Shown here piece after piece: positions 1 through 9,226 of a stretch of 64,000 nt of DNA; positions within the stretch are counted from its first letter, which is position 1; every line of letters starts with the position of its first letter. A program made the translations under genes and the position numbers. Below the pieces are notes generated by a model. The model did not search any database. It was not told the origin of the DNA and saw only the letters and a program-made list of their open reading frames with translations. Source of the DNA: Mesoflavibacter zeaxanthinifaciens DSM 18436 (GTDB taxonomy: Bacteria > Bacteroidota > Bacteroidia > Flavobacteriales > Flavobacteriaceae). The stretch is from assembly GCF_000422365.1 (NCBI RefSeq), contig NZ_AULQ01000007.1:62001-126000 (forward strand), written 5' to 3'.

Positions 1-1202
1 ACATTACTCCGATCTTTTAACCTAAAAAATAAAGGAACTAAAAGTAAAATACTAAACGCCATTACGCCAAGAATTCCATGTTCAGATATAATTCGACTCA
101 TTTCATTATGTGAGGCAGCGTGTATACCTGTTTCTTGAAAGCGCAAATCTTTGATACGTCCTACACCTACACCTACAAAAGGATGTTCTAAAAACTCTTC
201 AAACTCAGCTAAAAATAAATCTGTACGTCCAGTTGTAATATCGTCCTTCTCCACGCCTATTGCATTTTGATTGGCATAGCGCTTTTCAATCATTCCATTA
301 GTCTGTATGGTAGATATAATCCAAGTTACTGCTCCCAGGACCAAAAAAACCACTACAGAAGATAGCATTCTAGCTTTATTAACCTTATCCATACTTTTAT
401 ATTGAATAAATATAAAAGCAACTATCATTATAATTGCTGTAAATACACCTCCACGACTAAAGGTAACTATCGCTCTAAAGGCAAAAAGTAAAATAAATAA
501 TAAATCAAGATACTTTATTAGTTTGGATTTAGAAAAATAAAAAAACCGGACAGTTATTAAAAAAAAACCTAAACCTAAAACTGTTGCCACCTGATTAGGA
601 CCAAAACCACCTGATGTTACATAATTAGACCCTGTACTATTAGCAAATTCTGAAACATTAGGATTATATGTATAAATATAAACCATAGTACTTACTAAAG
701 GATAAATTATAAAATTTAAAACTGTACCAAGTTGATTTTTACTTAACTGAATTTTGTAACAAAACAAAGCTGCTATTCCCAAAGTTACAGGTCCACTTAA
801 ATTAAAAGCTATAGCTTTTCTTATATTGTAACTAACGTCTAAAAGATATAATGATACATATATACCTGGGATTAATAGTAAAATATAAAAGATATATGGA
901 AACGCTTTAAAATGAAAACCTCTATAAAAAAGTCCTATTACACAAAAAACTATCACAAGGTATTTGCTAGACTCATAAAACAACCCACTACCTGTCATCC
1001 TTAAAATAACCTCAGCACCCAAAACATAGGCACAAGCTTTAATAATTTCAAATGCTTTTAAGTTAGGTTTTGCACTGATAATCCTAAAAAAGAAATAAAC
1101 AACTAACCCATAAAAATAGATGTCACCAAAAGACCTGAATGAGAAAATTAACAAGCCCAAAACAACGTGTAGTCCTAATATATTTAAATACTGTTTATCC
1201 AT
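1..1202 (-). CDS. O-antigen polymerase/ligase family membrane protein (Wzy/WaaL-like), C-terminus outside window
   Basis: Reading the minus strand from an ATG at 1202 gives about 400 uninterrupted codons running off the window edge, so the gene is partial at its 3' end. The protein is strongly hydrophobic, with about ten membrane segments. Near the end of the visible part it carries GVGVGRIKDL followed by SHNEMSRIISEHGILGV. This 'SHNxxxxxxxEHGxxG' pattern is the periplasmic-loop signature of the Wzy_C / O-antigen ligase family. The ATG overlaps the TAA stop of the upstream glycosyltransferase (TAATG), so the two are probably translationally coupled. The family either polymerises undecaprenyl-linked repeat units or ligates O-antigen to the lipid A core; sequence alone does not separate these roles. 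The presence of an ABC exporter in the same locus makes the ligase role at least as likely. The family call is firm and the exact role is open. Confidence 0.85.
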   Translation of the reverse strand, partial: MDKQYLNILGLHVVLGLLIFSFRSFGDIYFYGLVVYFFFRIISAKPNLKAFEIIKACAYVLGAEVILRMTGSGLFYESSKYLVIVFCVIGLFYRGFHFKAFPYIFYILLLIPGIYVSLYLLDVSYNIRKAIAFNLSGPVTLGIAALFCYKIQLSKNQLGTVLNFIIYPLVSTMVYIYTYNPNVSEFANSTGSNYVTSGGFGPNQVATVLGLGFFLITVRFFYFSKSKLIKYLDLLFILLFAFRAIVTFSRGGVFTAIIMIVAFIFIQYKSMDKVNKARMLSSVVVFLVLGAVTWIISTIQTNGMIEKRYANQNAIGVEKDDITTGRTDLFLAEFEEFLEHPFVGVGVGRIKDLRFQETGIHAASHNEMSRIISEHGILGVMAFSILLLVPLFFRLKDRSN

Positions 1203-2281
1203 TAATGAGGCACAAAGTTAGAATATATCCCTTTAATAGTTGAAATAACAGGCTTTTTTGAAAAATTATCTTCTATATGTTGGCGTAAAGCATTCCCAAA
1301 CAATTCTTGTTTTAAAGGATTATTAATATAATAGTCTAAAGCGTGTCTTAGTGATTCTGGATCACTAGGCGGTACTAACAGTCCTGTTTGTTGATCTATG
1401 ATTACTTCTTTACATTGCCCTACATTAGTAGCTATAGTAGGTAAACCTGCTAAACCATATTCAATTAAAGCTAAAGGTAAACCTTCAGATTTTGAAGATA
1501 GCACACCTATATCACAATGCTTTAAAATAGCAGAAGTGTCTGAACAACTCCCATATACAAAAACCCCATCAGACAACTTAAAATTATTGATATATTGCTT
1601 AATAGATTGAGAGTAATCATCTTCAAAATCTTTACCCACCAAATGCAAAGTCCAATTTTGGTGTTGATGACTTATTGCTTTAAAAGTATTTAACAAATTA
1701 ATATGATCTTTTTGCGGTCTTAAATTAGCTAAACAAACTATTCGTTTTCCTTCTACGCCTTTTAATTGAGTCACTAACGACTGTTTATTTTCAACTGAAA
1801 AATTAGGTAAGTAACTCACAGACTTTACATATAATTTTCTCTCAGCCCAAGAAGCTAATAACTGATTAACACTAAACACATGATTAAAAAAGTAAGAGCA
1901 TAATTGTAATATACGTATGGGACGTCGATATAAAAATTCACTATGCCCATAATGATCATGCCAAATAATTTTAATTTTTGGATATAACAATTTAACTAAT
2001 GTAGCTGTAAAAAAAGAACTAGAATGGGCATGTATAATATCGATTTGTTCTTTTTTAATAAAGTATTTAAGCCTTATAATTGCTTTTAAATCAAATGTTC
2101 GTTTCTTGTTTAAAAACAAATAATCAACCTTTGGGTCTAAGGATGCTTTAAGTATACCTTCTTGTCTTGTACTACATAGATAAGATTTAGAAATTTCAGC
2201 CGATAAAGCATTAGCGATATTTACCGCAACACGTTCTGCGCCTCCTGCTTCCAAACTATCTATAAGTTGTAATACTTTCAT
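1202..2281 (-). CDS. Family 4 glycosyltransferase (GT-B fold)
   Basis: 359 residues, typical length for a GT4 retaining glycosyltransferase. The N-terminus shows the acceptor-domain loop EAGGAERV (about residues 11-18), common in surface-polysaccharide GT4 enzymes. The C-terminal nucleotide-sugar domain carries SEGLPLALIEYGLAGLP around residues 262-278, the EX7E motif. No membrane segment is seen, so it is probably a cytoplasmic enzyme peripheral to the inner membrane. It is the first gene after a 159-base gap containing heptanucleotide repeats, and its stop overlaps the start of the Wzy/WaaL-like gene. The donor and acceptor sugars cannot be deduced. Confidence 0.88.
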   Translation of the reverse strand: MKVLQLIDSLEAGGAERVAVNIANALSAEISKSYLCSTRQEGILKASLDPKVDYLFLNKKRTFDLKAIIRLKYFIKKEQIDIIHAHSSSFFTATLVKLLYPKIKIIWHDHYGHSEFLYRRPIRILQLCSYFFNHVFSVNQLLASWAERKLYVKSVSYLPNFSVENKQSLVTQLKGVEGKRIVCLANLRPQKDHINLLNTFKAISHQHQNWTLHLVGKDFEDDYSQSIKQYINNFKLSDGVFVYGSCSDTSAILKHCDIGVLSSKSEGLPLALIEYGLAGLPTIATNVGQCKEVIIDQQTGLLVPPSDPESLRHALDYYINNPLKQELFGNALRQHIEDNFSKKPVISTIKGIYSNFVPH

Positions 2282-2381
2282 TTTTCTAATTACTATTCAT
2301 TACTTTAACCATACAACTTCTTACTTCTATTATCTACCAGCTACCTACTGCAAACTGCTGACTGCTGACTGCATACTTTTA

Positions 2382-2423
2382 CCTCTTGTCTCTTGGTTCT
2401 TGATTCTTGATTCTTGATTCTTG
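2382..2423. repeat. Heptanucleotide tandem repeat, six imperfect units
   Basis: Six consecutive 7-base units ending in CTTG (cctcttg, tctcttg, gttcttg, then attcttg three times) fill the gap between two glycosyltransferase genes. Just before it, at about 2355-2374, lies a short unrelated heptad run of the type gctgact. The tract lies about 100-140 bases upstream of the 1202-2281 gene start on the minus strand, the same placement as the longer heptad tract at 11998-12074. Confidence 0.8.
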
Positions 2424-2440
2424 TTTATTTCCTCTTATCC

Positions 2441-3568
2441 CTATACTCTATTTTCTTCAAACAAAATCAAATCCCTAATTTCCTTTTCAAATCGATCCAA
2501 AGTATATGCTTGCGACCATTCTAAAGCTTTTATTGACATCGACTTAAAATTTGCTTCAGTATAGTTATTAAACATTTTAATTGCTTGATCTAAATCTGAA
2601 TCTATAAGTATACCTCGTTCTCCATGACCTAACATCGTTGATATGCAAGAAACTCGCGTAGATAAAGGAATAACTCCAAAAAACATCGCTTCCGCAACCA
2701 CTTTTGGCCAACCTTCAGATTTTGACGCTAAAATTAAAAAATGGGATGTTTTATAATAGGTTTTTATAACATCTTTTGGCTGATTACCATGTAAAACGAT
2801 ATGAGAGTCTAATTGATGTTTTTTAATATAATTTTCTATTTCAGGTCTTAAAACGCCATCACCAAATACGTGTAATCGTACTTGTTTACCTTGCTTTAAC
2901 ATGTACTCAACTAACTGAACAGCAAATAAAGAACGCTTACCGTCTACTAAACTTCCTACAAACATAAACTCTAAAGTAGCACTGTAATCTCTTATGTCTA
3001 AAGGCTCTTTTTCATCTTCGGTAAAAGTAGCTGTGAAAAATGGTTTAATATTTTCAGTTTGATTAGGCCACTCACCATAAACTAAAGCAGTCATATTTTT
3101 AGTTAAAAAAGTATTAGTTAACAACCACTTTTGTAAACGGTAACTTAAGGGTTGTTTAGATTTTGGATCCCAATTACCTGCATACTTAGCGGTTTTTATT
3201 TTCTTAGGAAAAAACAACTGAACCAAACAACCTAATAAACCTATATTACCAGGACAGCGTAGATGAATATGATCTGCTTGCTGACAAGCTTTATACAATG
3301 TAAACAAAATTAAAGGCAAAGATATTAAAGACTTTAAAGCTCTTGAAAAATTAATAAAAGCTATTTCAGGAATTGCTTTATGTATAATCTGATCATGTTG
3401 ATAAGCCATATCAATTGCAGACGGTTTTGCCTGATGTACAGGTGAAACAATAGTCACTTCATCTACATATTTTAACCAAATATTCATCTCTCGCACATAA
3501 GGCGCATAGCCATACCATTTTTGGTTTTGGTAAATATGAGGCACATGTGTTAGGATTAAAAAATTCAT
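2441..3568 (-). CDS. Family 4-like glycosyltransferase
   Basis: 375 residues with GT-B architecture. The C-terminal half shows FMFVGSLVDGKR at the start of the nucleotide-binding domain and SKSEGWPKVVAEAMFFG around residues 285-300, a variant of the GT4 EX7E motif. The N-terminus (MNFLILTHVPHIYQ) is a plain Rossmann beginning without a signal peptide. The 5' end overlaps the preceding GT2 gene by four bases (ATGA), a sign of an operon. The family is clear. The sugar specificity is not. Confidence 0.85.
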   Translation of the reverse strand: MNFLILTHVPHIYQNQKWYGYAPYVREMNIWLKYVDEVTIVSPVHQAKPSAIDMAYQHDQIIHKAIPEIAFINFSRALKSLISLPLILFTLYKACQQADHIHLRCPGNIGLLGCLVQLFFPKKIKTAKYAGNWDPKSKQPLSYRLQKWLLTNTFLTKNMTALVYGEWPNQTENIKPFFTATFTEDEKEPLDIRDYSATLEFMFVGSLVDGKRSLFAVQLVEYMLKQGKQVRLHVFGDGVLRPEIENYIKKHQLDSHIVLHGNQPKDVIKTYYKTSHFLILASKSEGWPKVVAEAMFFGVIPLSTRVSCISTMLGHGERGILIDSDLDQAIKMFNNYTEANFKSMSIKALEWSQAYTLDRFEKEIRDLILFEENRV

Positions 3569-4560
3569 CGGTTGACTTTTGGCGGATTAAAGATAATAGA
3601 AAACCACCCAACAACACGTCCTAAGCTTTCGGTCAATGCTTTTTTTCGATGTTTAGTAGTAATGATGTTACTCATTCTTATCAATGTTAACAACAAAGAC
3701 GTTGCATGAAATTTAAACTTTGCTTTTAAATTCGGGTTTTGATATTTAACACGCCATACATACCAGCCATTTCTTAATACCATTTTACCGTATTTAAATT
3801 GGTTTGGTCGTCCTGAAGCGTCATGATAATGTGCTAATCGTGCATTGGTATTAATATACAAATCGCCTTTTTTAGCTAGTCGTAAAGAGAAATCTGCATC
3901 TTCATAAAGTCCATATCCTACAAAATAATCAGAAAACTTATGCGTATTAAACACTTCTTTTTTATAACTAGACACGCCTCCCATAATCTGTTCTACTTGA
4001 TAGGTTTTCCCTGAAGGTGGTAAAAAACTAACCGATCTACCATGAGAAAATGTAGGCATATAACCTGGTGTTACATCTGGTAACAAACCAAAGAGTTTTC
4101 TTAACTTAAATCGCGAGGGTTCATTACGCATGTAGCCATCAAAATAAAACTGATCTTTTTTGTCCTTACCATCTGAAGTTTCCCACCGTACCTCATTAGT
4201 AATATAACCGCCTACTGCTAATGCATTAGGACAAATAGTGTAGGTTGATAAAAGCTGTTTAAAATAATCAGGCTCTAAAACAATATCATCGTCCAAAAAA
4301 CAAACCACATCTATAGCATCTCCTACTTGATTAATCCCAAAATTACGCTGTTTAGTTAATCCGCGTTGCGAATCATCTACTTTATAATATCTTAAATTTT
4401 TAAAAGGATTTTCTTCTAAAATAGTTTTGGTATCATTATTTGTAGATCCATCAATAATTAAAATATCATCTGGGTATAAACTTTGTTCGTTTACCGATTT
4501 CAACAAAGTTAGTAAAGCTTGCGGACGCATATATGTACAAACAATTAAAGAAAACCTCAT
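3565..4560 (-). CDS. Family 2 glycosyltransferase
   Basis: 331 residues. It opens with FSLIVCTYMRP, the GT2 first strand, and has the metal/nucleotide-binding triple acid FLDDDIVLEPDYF near residue 90. An ED-type catalytic region, YGLYEDADFSLRL, lies near residue 220. These are the inverting GT-A landmarks. The C-terminal 80 residues are basic and may bind the membrane. The gene overlaps both neighbours by four bases, so it sits inside a tightly coupled operon. The donor sugar is unknown. Confidence 0.88.
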   Translation of the reverse strand: MRFSLIVCTYMRPQALLTLLKSVNEQSLYPDDILIIDGSTNNDTKTILEENPFKNLRYYKVDDSQRGLTKQRNFGINQVGDAIDVVCFLDDDIVLEPDYFKQLLSTYTICPNALAVGGYITNEVRWETSDGKDKKDQFYFDGYMRNEPSRFKLRKLFGLLPDVTPGYMPTFSHGRSVSFLPPSGKTYQVEQIMGGVSSYKKEVFNTHKFSDYFVGYGLYEDADFSLRLAKKGDLYINTNARLAHYHDASGRPNQFKYGKMVLRNGWYVWRVKYQNPNLKAKFKFHATSLLLTLIRMSNIITTKHRKKALTESLGRVVGWFSIIFNPPKVNR

Positions 4561-5588
4561 AATGACCTTGCTTTAAATTGTTTATAAATGGCTTTAAAAT
4601 AGGCATCACGTTTTAAATACTTTAACCATAGCTCTCTATTAGCTTGTTGTAATGCTTTAAATTCAGCTTCACTTAATGACTTATGAAAATCTAGGATTTG
4701 TTTAATAATTGGCACCTTACTTTTAGCATCAATAATCACACAATGTTTTTGCCAATCAATAATGTTTGCTAACGGTAATCTACAGTCTGTATCTAATAAA
4801 ACAGGTATACGTCCTACTGCTAGAGTTTCATAAAAACGTACCGAAAAATTGCCAACACCTCTAATGCAAAAGGTATAAGCAGTATTATAAATATTGCCAT
4901 AAAATGCAATACTACTGTCGTGTCTTGTGTCTTCATTATGTAATCCTGCGCGGTATTGATTTCGAAGTATAAAATTGGTATTTACTTTATCGTTTACTGC
5001 TAATGTTTGTAAATACCTTGCACGTTTAATACTTGAAGGGTAAAACGATTGTTTATCTACCAACCAACCTTTAAAACAACGCTTAAAACTATATTTTAAA
5101 TGGTTAACTAACTCTTTTAACCACTTTTTAAATCCTAATTGGGCGTGTCCTACAAAACCTATATTAGGTTGTTCTGTTTTTTCTAAAGATTTAAATTCTG
5201 AATTTATAAAAGTCGAATAAGGATCATTTATAAATGAAGGTATTATAAAAGTAGTCTTAGACAATTGGCTATCAAAACCACCTAATCTAAACGTATAACT
5301 ATTTTTAATATAATTAGTATACCCATAATCACCTGCAGTATAAATCCATAATGGTTTTTGATGCTGCTTGGCGAGTTGTAATAATTCTTGACTAACTTGT
5401 TGATGCTTAATAAACACCGCATAATCTATAGGAAACACAACTACATCTGCCTCATTAATGGTATCGGTAATTTGATACAAACTAAGCAGTTCTTGGTTTG
5501 GCTTAAACACCAAGTCGAACAGTAACGGAAAGACTTGACGTCGATACGTTTCTATTAAAAAATCAGTATTGGTATAGAGTTTAAGCAT
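4557..5588 (-). CDS. Exostosin-like (GT47-type) glycosyltransferase
   Basis: 343 residues. The C-terminal half contains RGVGNFSVRFYETLAVGRIP followed by VLLDTD, which matches the conserved exostosin-family core (R-x-YE-x-L-x-G-x-IPV). The N-terminal half contains NEADVVVFPIDYAVF, which resembles the 'AD(V/I)FFVP' stretch of the same family. Bacterial exostosin-like enzymes are usually inverting or retaining transferases in capsule and O-antigen loci. The gene overlaps the GT2 genes on both sides. Family assignment is good; substrates are unknown. Confidence 0.78.
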   Translation of the reverse strand: MLKLYTNTDFLIETYRRQVFPLLFDLVFKPNQELLSLYQITDTINEADVVVFPIDYAVFIKHQQVSQELLQLAKQHQKPLWIYTAGDYGYTNYIKNSYTFRLGGFDSQLSKTTFIIPSFINDPYSTFINSEFKSLEKTEQPNIGFVGHAQLGFKKWLKELVNHLKYSFKRCFKGWLVDKQSFYPSSIKRARYLQTLAVNDKVNTNFILRNQYRAGLHNEDTRHDSSIAFYGNIYNTAYTFCIRGVGNFSVRFYETLAVGRIPVLLDTDCRLPLANIIDWQKHCVIIDAKSKVPIIKQILDFHKSLSEAEFKALQQANRELWLKYLKRDAYFKAIYKQFKARSL

Positions 5589-7125
5589 TAATAGATTGGG
5601 TTAGTTTTTGACTCCACTCAGCACTTTTTTGCCATTTCGTTTTAAATTGTTTTACAAACTTAAAAGGATTTTTTTCATGACTACGTTTATAGCTTTTTAG
5701 TCCTAACAATAATTGATACCCTTGTAATTGATTAGATGTAAAATAGGTACTATGAAGTAAGTAAATCGTTGGTGATGGTTTGGGTTGGATAAGATCATCT
5801 TCCCATAGCTGTTTCACTTTTGTTCTATATCCACCCATAGGTGCTTTTAAATGCGTTATTTTTATATCTGCAAAATAAATCACATCTTCTCCTAAATGGC
5901 GTAACTGCATTCCAAAATCATTGTCTTCACCATAATTAAACTCATAGCGTTTATCAAACTGTACTTGTTTAATTAACTCTGACTTGATTAAACTATTGCC
6001 TGCTCCAAAAATACTAGTTTGTGCCGTATTTAAATATGTTTGTGTTTCATGTGGTTGTAAATACACAGTCGTACCTACAGTAACACCATATTTAGTCACT
6101 GCTTCTAGTAAAGATGCTATAACGTCTGCTTCCAATCGGTTATCATCATCACCTAATAGAGTCCATTCACTTTCTACTTGAGACAATGCTATATTTCTAG
6201 CATTACATACACCGGTTTGATGAGTAAAGGTATGTTTTATATTAAAAGGCCAATCTTGTGTGGTCAAATAATCCAATTCGGATATAGAGTTTGGATCTGG
6301 GTTTTGCTCAACAATAACCACATGGTTGGGTAATTGGGTTTGTTTTGATAAGTCTACCAACACATCATACAAGTATTTTTTTCTTCCTATGGTAGGTATA
6401 ATGACATCTACTGTAGTCGTTGTGTTAACTTGTTTCAAACTATCTATGGTTATCTGCTCTAATTCAAAATCAAAATGCTGTTGTTTATAAAATAAAGATT
6501 TTAAAAATGCTGCGATTGGTAATCGTTTTTCATAAACATATAAAGCTAAGGTCAAAAAATAAACCCAAACCCATTTATAATGCTGCTTTACAAACTGATA
6601 TAAAATAGAAATAGAAGCTGTTTCTTGCTGATAACTTATCGATACATTTTCTTTTAGTAAATCTGGTGATGAATAACAAAATAAACCTTGCGTCATACCA
6701 TGCTTAGCTAAGCTATTTAAGTAATAATCAAAAGGACTAGACTTAGGAAAAATAGACGTCACTGTATTGACTACAGATGCATGAACGCCACCAACCATAC
6801 TAGACATTAACCAAGTAGGATAAGTCACCTGCTTATTAATTTTTAGATAATAAGAGCGCTCTACATAATCTATTTGCTCTGGCAAATAATGAGAACCTAT
6901 ATAAAAACTCGCCAGAATACGTTGATGATGAAATACTTCCGTCAAGCCTTCATAATTAATATGTGCTTCACAACTTTGGTGGCACCATAAAATAAGAGAA
7001 TCTGGGTAAGCAGATGCCAAAGCAATAAACGTTTCTGTTAAAGGTTGATTTAAATACCCATCAATAACCTGAGCGTTATGTAACACTTTTACAACCCTAT
7101 TATTATGATGCACAATAACTATCAT
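5581..7125 (-). CDS. Two-domain protein with C-terminal GT2 domain
   Basis: 514 residues. The GT2 domain starts near residue 238 with VDVIIPTIGR, has LLGDDDNRLEADVI near residue 325 as the metal-binding acid cluster, and YGEDNDFGMQL near 395 as the catalytic region. The first 230 residues are not a recognised domain. They include aromatic-rich segments and a possible single membrane-associated helix near residue 185 (KWVWVYFLTLALYVY). The protein is therefore longer than a simple GT2, and the N-terminal part may define the acceptor. It overlaps the exostosin-like gene by eight bases and the upstream gene by four. Confidence 0.82.
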   Translation of the reverse strand: MIVIVHHNNRVVKVLHNAQVIDGYLNQPLTETFIALASAYPDSLILWCHQSCEAHINYEGLTEVFHHQRILASFYIGSHYLPEQIDYVERSYYLKINKQVTYPTWLMSSMVGGVHASVVNTVTSIFPKSSPFDYYLNSLAKHGMTQGLFCYSSPDLLKENVSISYQQETASISILYQFVKQHYKWVWVYFLTLALYVYEKRLPIAAFLKSLFYKQQHFDFELEQITIDSLKQVNTTTTVDVIIPTIGRKKYLYDVLVDLSKQTQLPNHVVIVEQNPDPNSISELDYLTTQDWPFNIKHTFTHQTGVCNARNIALSQVESEWTLLGDDDNRLEADVIASLLEAVTKYGVTVGTTVYLQPHETQTYLNTAQTSIFGAGNSLIKSELIKQVQFDKRYEFNYGEDNDFGMQLRHLGEDVIYFADIKITHLKAPMGGYRTKVKQLWEDDLIQPKPSPTIYLLHSTYFTSNQLQGYQLLLGLKSYKRSHEKNPFKFVKQFKTKWQKSAEWSQKLTQSINA

Positions 7126-8069
7126 AAATCAACGTAGGTAAATGGTGTTTCTCCAACAATAGCAGCATATTTAGAAAAACTACTGTTATACATGACTTCT
7201 GTTTTTAAAAAATAAACCTGACTGCTTTTACTAATCATAAAAAAGTCTATCAACGTTTTTAAATGTCCTTCTATTTGGCTATTTTTTTCAAAATTATCCA
7301 TATGAAATGGCAAACCTTCTACAGCTTTTATAGAACTATTCGCAGTCACATAATTAATAAAATTAATACTATCTGAAAAAATATAAGCAGTTTTATTAGC
7401 TCTTAAGGTCTTTATGTTTTCCAATAGTTTATGTTTTAATTGCTTTTGCTCTCCTTCTGATAATATTAAAGAAGTGGTATCCTTAAAATCACCCATAATA
7501 CTGGTAAACCGAGTATGAAAAGCAATAAAATTGGATGTATCTATGTCTTGTAAACGCTGATTTAAAAGATCAGAGAGTTTAAAAAGTGATGTGAAATCTG
7601 TATTCCATTGCTGCGCTAAAGCGTCTTCGTTTAAATGAGGAAAAAGAGTGCGTCCATAATCTATATTCGTATATACAAAATAACGATTCGCTTTTTTTTG
7701 TTTAATAAGTTCTATTGGATGTACATTAAAATCATTAACCACATGTACAAACTGGTCTTTAAATGGATGCCATTTAATGGCTTCTGGTTTAATAAGCCAA
7801 TCTACTTGATTTGGTTCTAAAAATTGGTCTAATGCAAAAGGATTATAAAATAATATCTTAAAATCATAGTCTAATGTTTTGGCAACTTGATAAAAAGAGA
7901 TGATACCTTTTAAACGATCTACCAATCCACCATGTGGAAACACACCGTCAAAACAAACTATAATCTGTTTCTGTTCTGGCTTAGAAAAAGATATAGATTT
8001 AAAGTAGCGCATCACCCATTTAAAAAAATAGAATTGTTTAACTAGGTATTTTTTTATCAGTTTACGCAT
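7122..8069 (-). CDS. Putative fucosyltransferase-like glycosyltransferase (NodZ/GT11/GT23-type)
   Basis: 315 residues. Two features point to the fucosyltransferase superfamily: GGLVDRLKGIISFY near residue 47, equivalent to the 'GGLGDRLxGI' donor-domain loop, and FIAFHTRFTSIMGDF near residue 183, equivalent to the H-x-R strand that binds the GDP beta-phosphate. A later IFSDSINFINYV segment fits the family's SD motif. GDP-L-fucose is expected from gmd/fcl elsewhere in this locus, which agrees with a fucosyltransferase role. The call rests on short motifs, so function remains an inference. Confidence 0.6.
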   Translation of the reverse strand: MRKLIKKYLVKQFYFFKWVMRYFKSISFSKPEQKQIIVCFDGVFPHGGLVDRLKGIISFYQVAKTLDYDFKILFYNPFALDQFLEPNQVDWLIKPEAIKWHPFKDQFVHVVNDFNVHPIELIKQKKANRYFVYTNIDYGRTLFPHLNEDALAQQWNTDFTSLFKLSDLLNQRLQDIDTSNFIAFHTRFTSIMGDFKDTTSLILSEGEQKQLKHKLLENIKTLRANKTAYIFSDSINFINYVTANSSIKAVEGLPFHMDNFEKNSQIEGHLKTLIDFFMISKSSQVYFLKTEVMYNSSFSKYAAIVGETPFTYVDL

Positions 8070-8074
8070 GTTGA

Positions 8075-9223
8075 TTAGCTATTAATTACAGACATATAAT
8101 AATCAATATTTTGTTGTACTAAAGTCTCTATATCAAATGTAAGCTCTGTTTTTACACGTGCTGCTTTACCAATTTGCAAACATAATTCCTGATCATTAAA
8201 AAGTTTTAAAATAGTAGACACATAAGTATCTGTCTCAGTTGGATGTACTAAATAGCCATTAACACCATCATCTATTAGCTCTTGTGCCCAACCTATACTG
8301 GTATTTACTACAGGCTTTTGAAGTGCCATACTCTCAATAGTTACCATACCCAAAGTTTCTGCAAAACTAGGAAAGGTACATACATGCGCATTTTTTATAT
8401 GTTCTTGTACTTCACTGTATGGTATTTTTCCTAAATAATTGACCTTTGCTTTTGCCGTTTCAGAAAATAGAGACTGCATCAATGCATAAGTAGAAGCTTT
8501 GCCTGTTTTAATATCTCCTGAGTCACCTCCAATTAAAATTAATTGTGCATCTGGTTCTTTTTCTACTAACTTATTAAATACATCGGCTAACTCTAAAACA
8601 CCTTTTTTTCTAATAATTGTTCCTATGTATAAAAGTGTTTTAGGTTGAAATTGCTCAGGATGCGCATTAACAAACCGATCCAACTCCAAACCATAGTGGA
8701 TAGTTTTAATTATATTACGGTTTAAACCAAAGATTTTAGCGGTTTCTTCTCCTGCATAAGTGGTTGGCGTGATATAAGCTTTGGCATTTTTTAATGCTAA
8801 TTTTTCAAATACAAAATTTTTAAATTTTTGTTTTCTGTTTTCTAGCTTACAAAAATAGGCATCACTACCATGAAACCGAATGACTAACGGAACCTTAAAG
8901 CGCATAAAAGCCGTTATACCGGTCCAATCTGGTGCTTCTAAAAGATGGATTTGTTCTTGCTCAACAATGGTATTGACATAGCGGTTTACTAATGTTCTAT
9001 AATGATACCAGGTTAAAAATTTAAACGCCTGTTTTTTTATTAAATGTATAGTCACACCATCGGCTTCTACAATAGAATCTTTAGATTGATGATATACAAA
9101 TACAGTTACTTTCACACCTTTCTTTACCAAGCTAGTGGCTAAGTTTTTAATACTAGTCGCTATACCTGCTGCATGACTAACTTCTGGGTGTGGATATTCA
9201 GGTGTGATGTAGCCTATGTGCAT
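8075..9223 (-). CDS. Family 4 glycosyltransferase
   Basis: 382 residues. The N-terminus MHIGYITPEYPHPEVSHAAG and the loop GIATSIKNLA are typical of GT4 enzymes. The C-terminal domain starts with LLYIGTIIRKKGVLELADVF and has FPSFAETLGMVTIESMA near residue 293, containing the EX7E catalytic/donor motif. No membrane segments. Five bases separate it from the fucosyltransferase-like gene downstream and three from the methyltransferase-like gene upstream. Confidence 0.9.
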   Translation of the reverse strand: MHIGYITPEYPHPEVSHAAGIATSIKNLATSLVKKGVKVTVFVYHQSKDSIVEADGVTIHLIKKQAFKFLTWYHYRTLVNRYVNTIVEQEQIHLLEAPDWTGITAFMRFKVPLVIRFHGSDAYFCKLENRKQKFKNFVFEKLALKNAKAYITPTTYAGEETAKIFGLNRNIIKTIHYGLELDRFVNAHPEQFQPKTLLYIGTIIRKKGVLELADVFNKLVEKEPDAQLILIGGDSGDIKTGKASTYALMQSLFSETAKAKVNYLGKIPYSEVQEHIKNAHVCTFPSFAETLGMVTIESMALQKPVVNTSIGWAQELIDDGVNGYLVHPTETDTYVSTILKLFNDQELCLQIGKAARVKTELTFDIETLVQQNIDYYMSVINS

Positions 9224-9226
9224 AAT

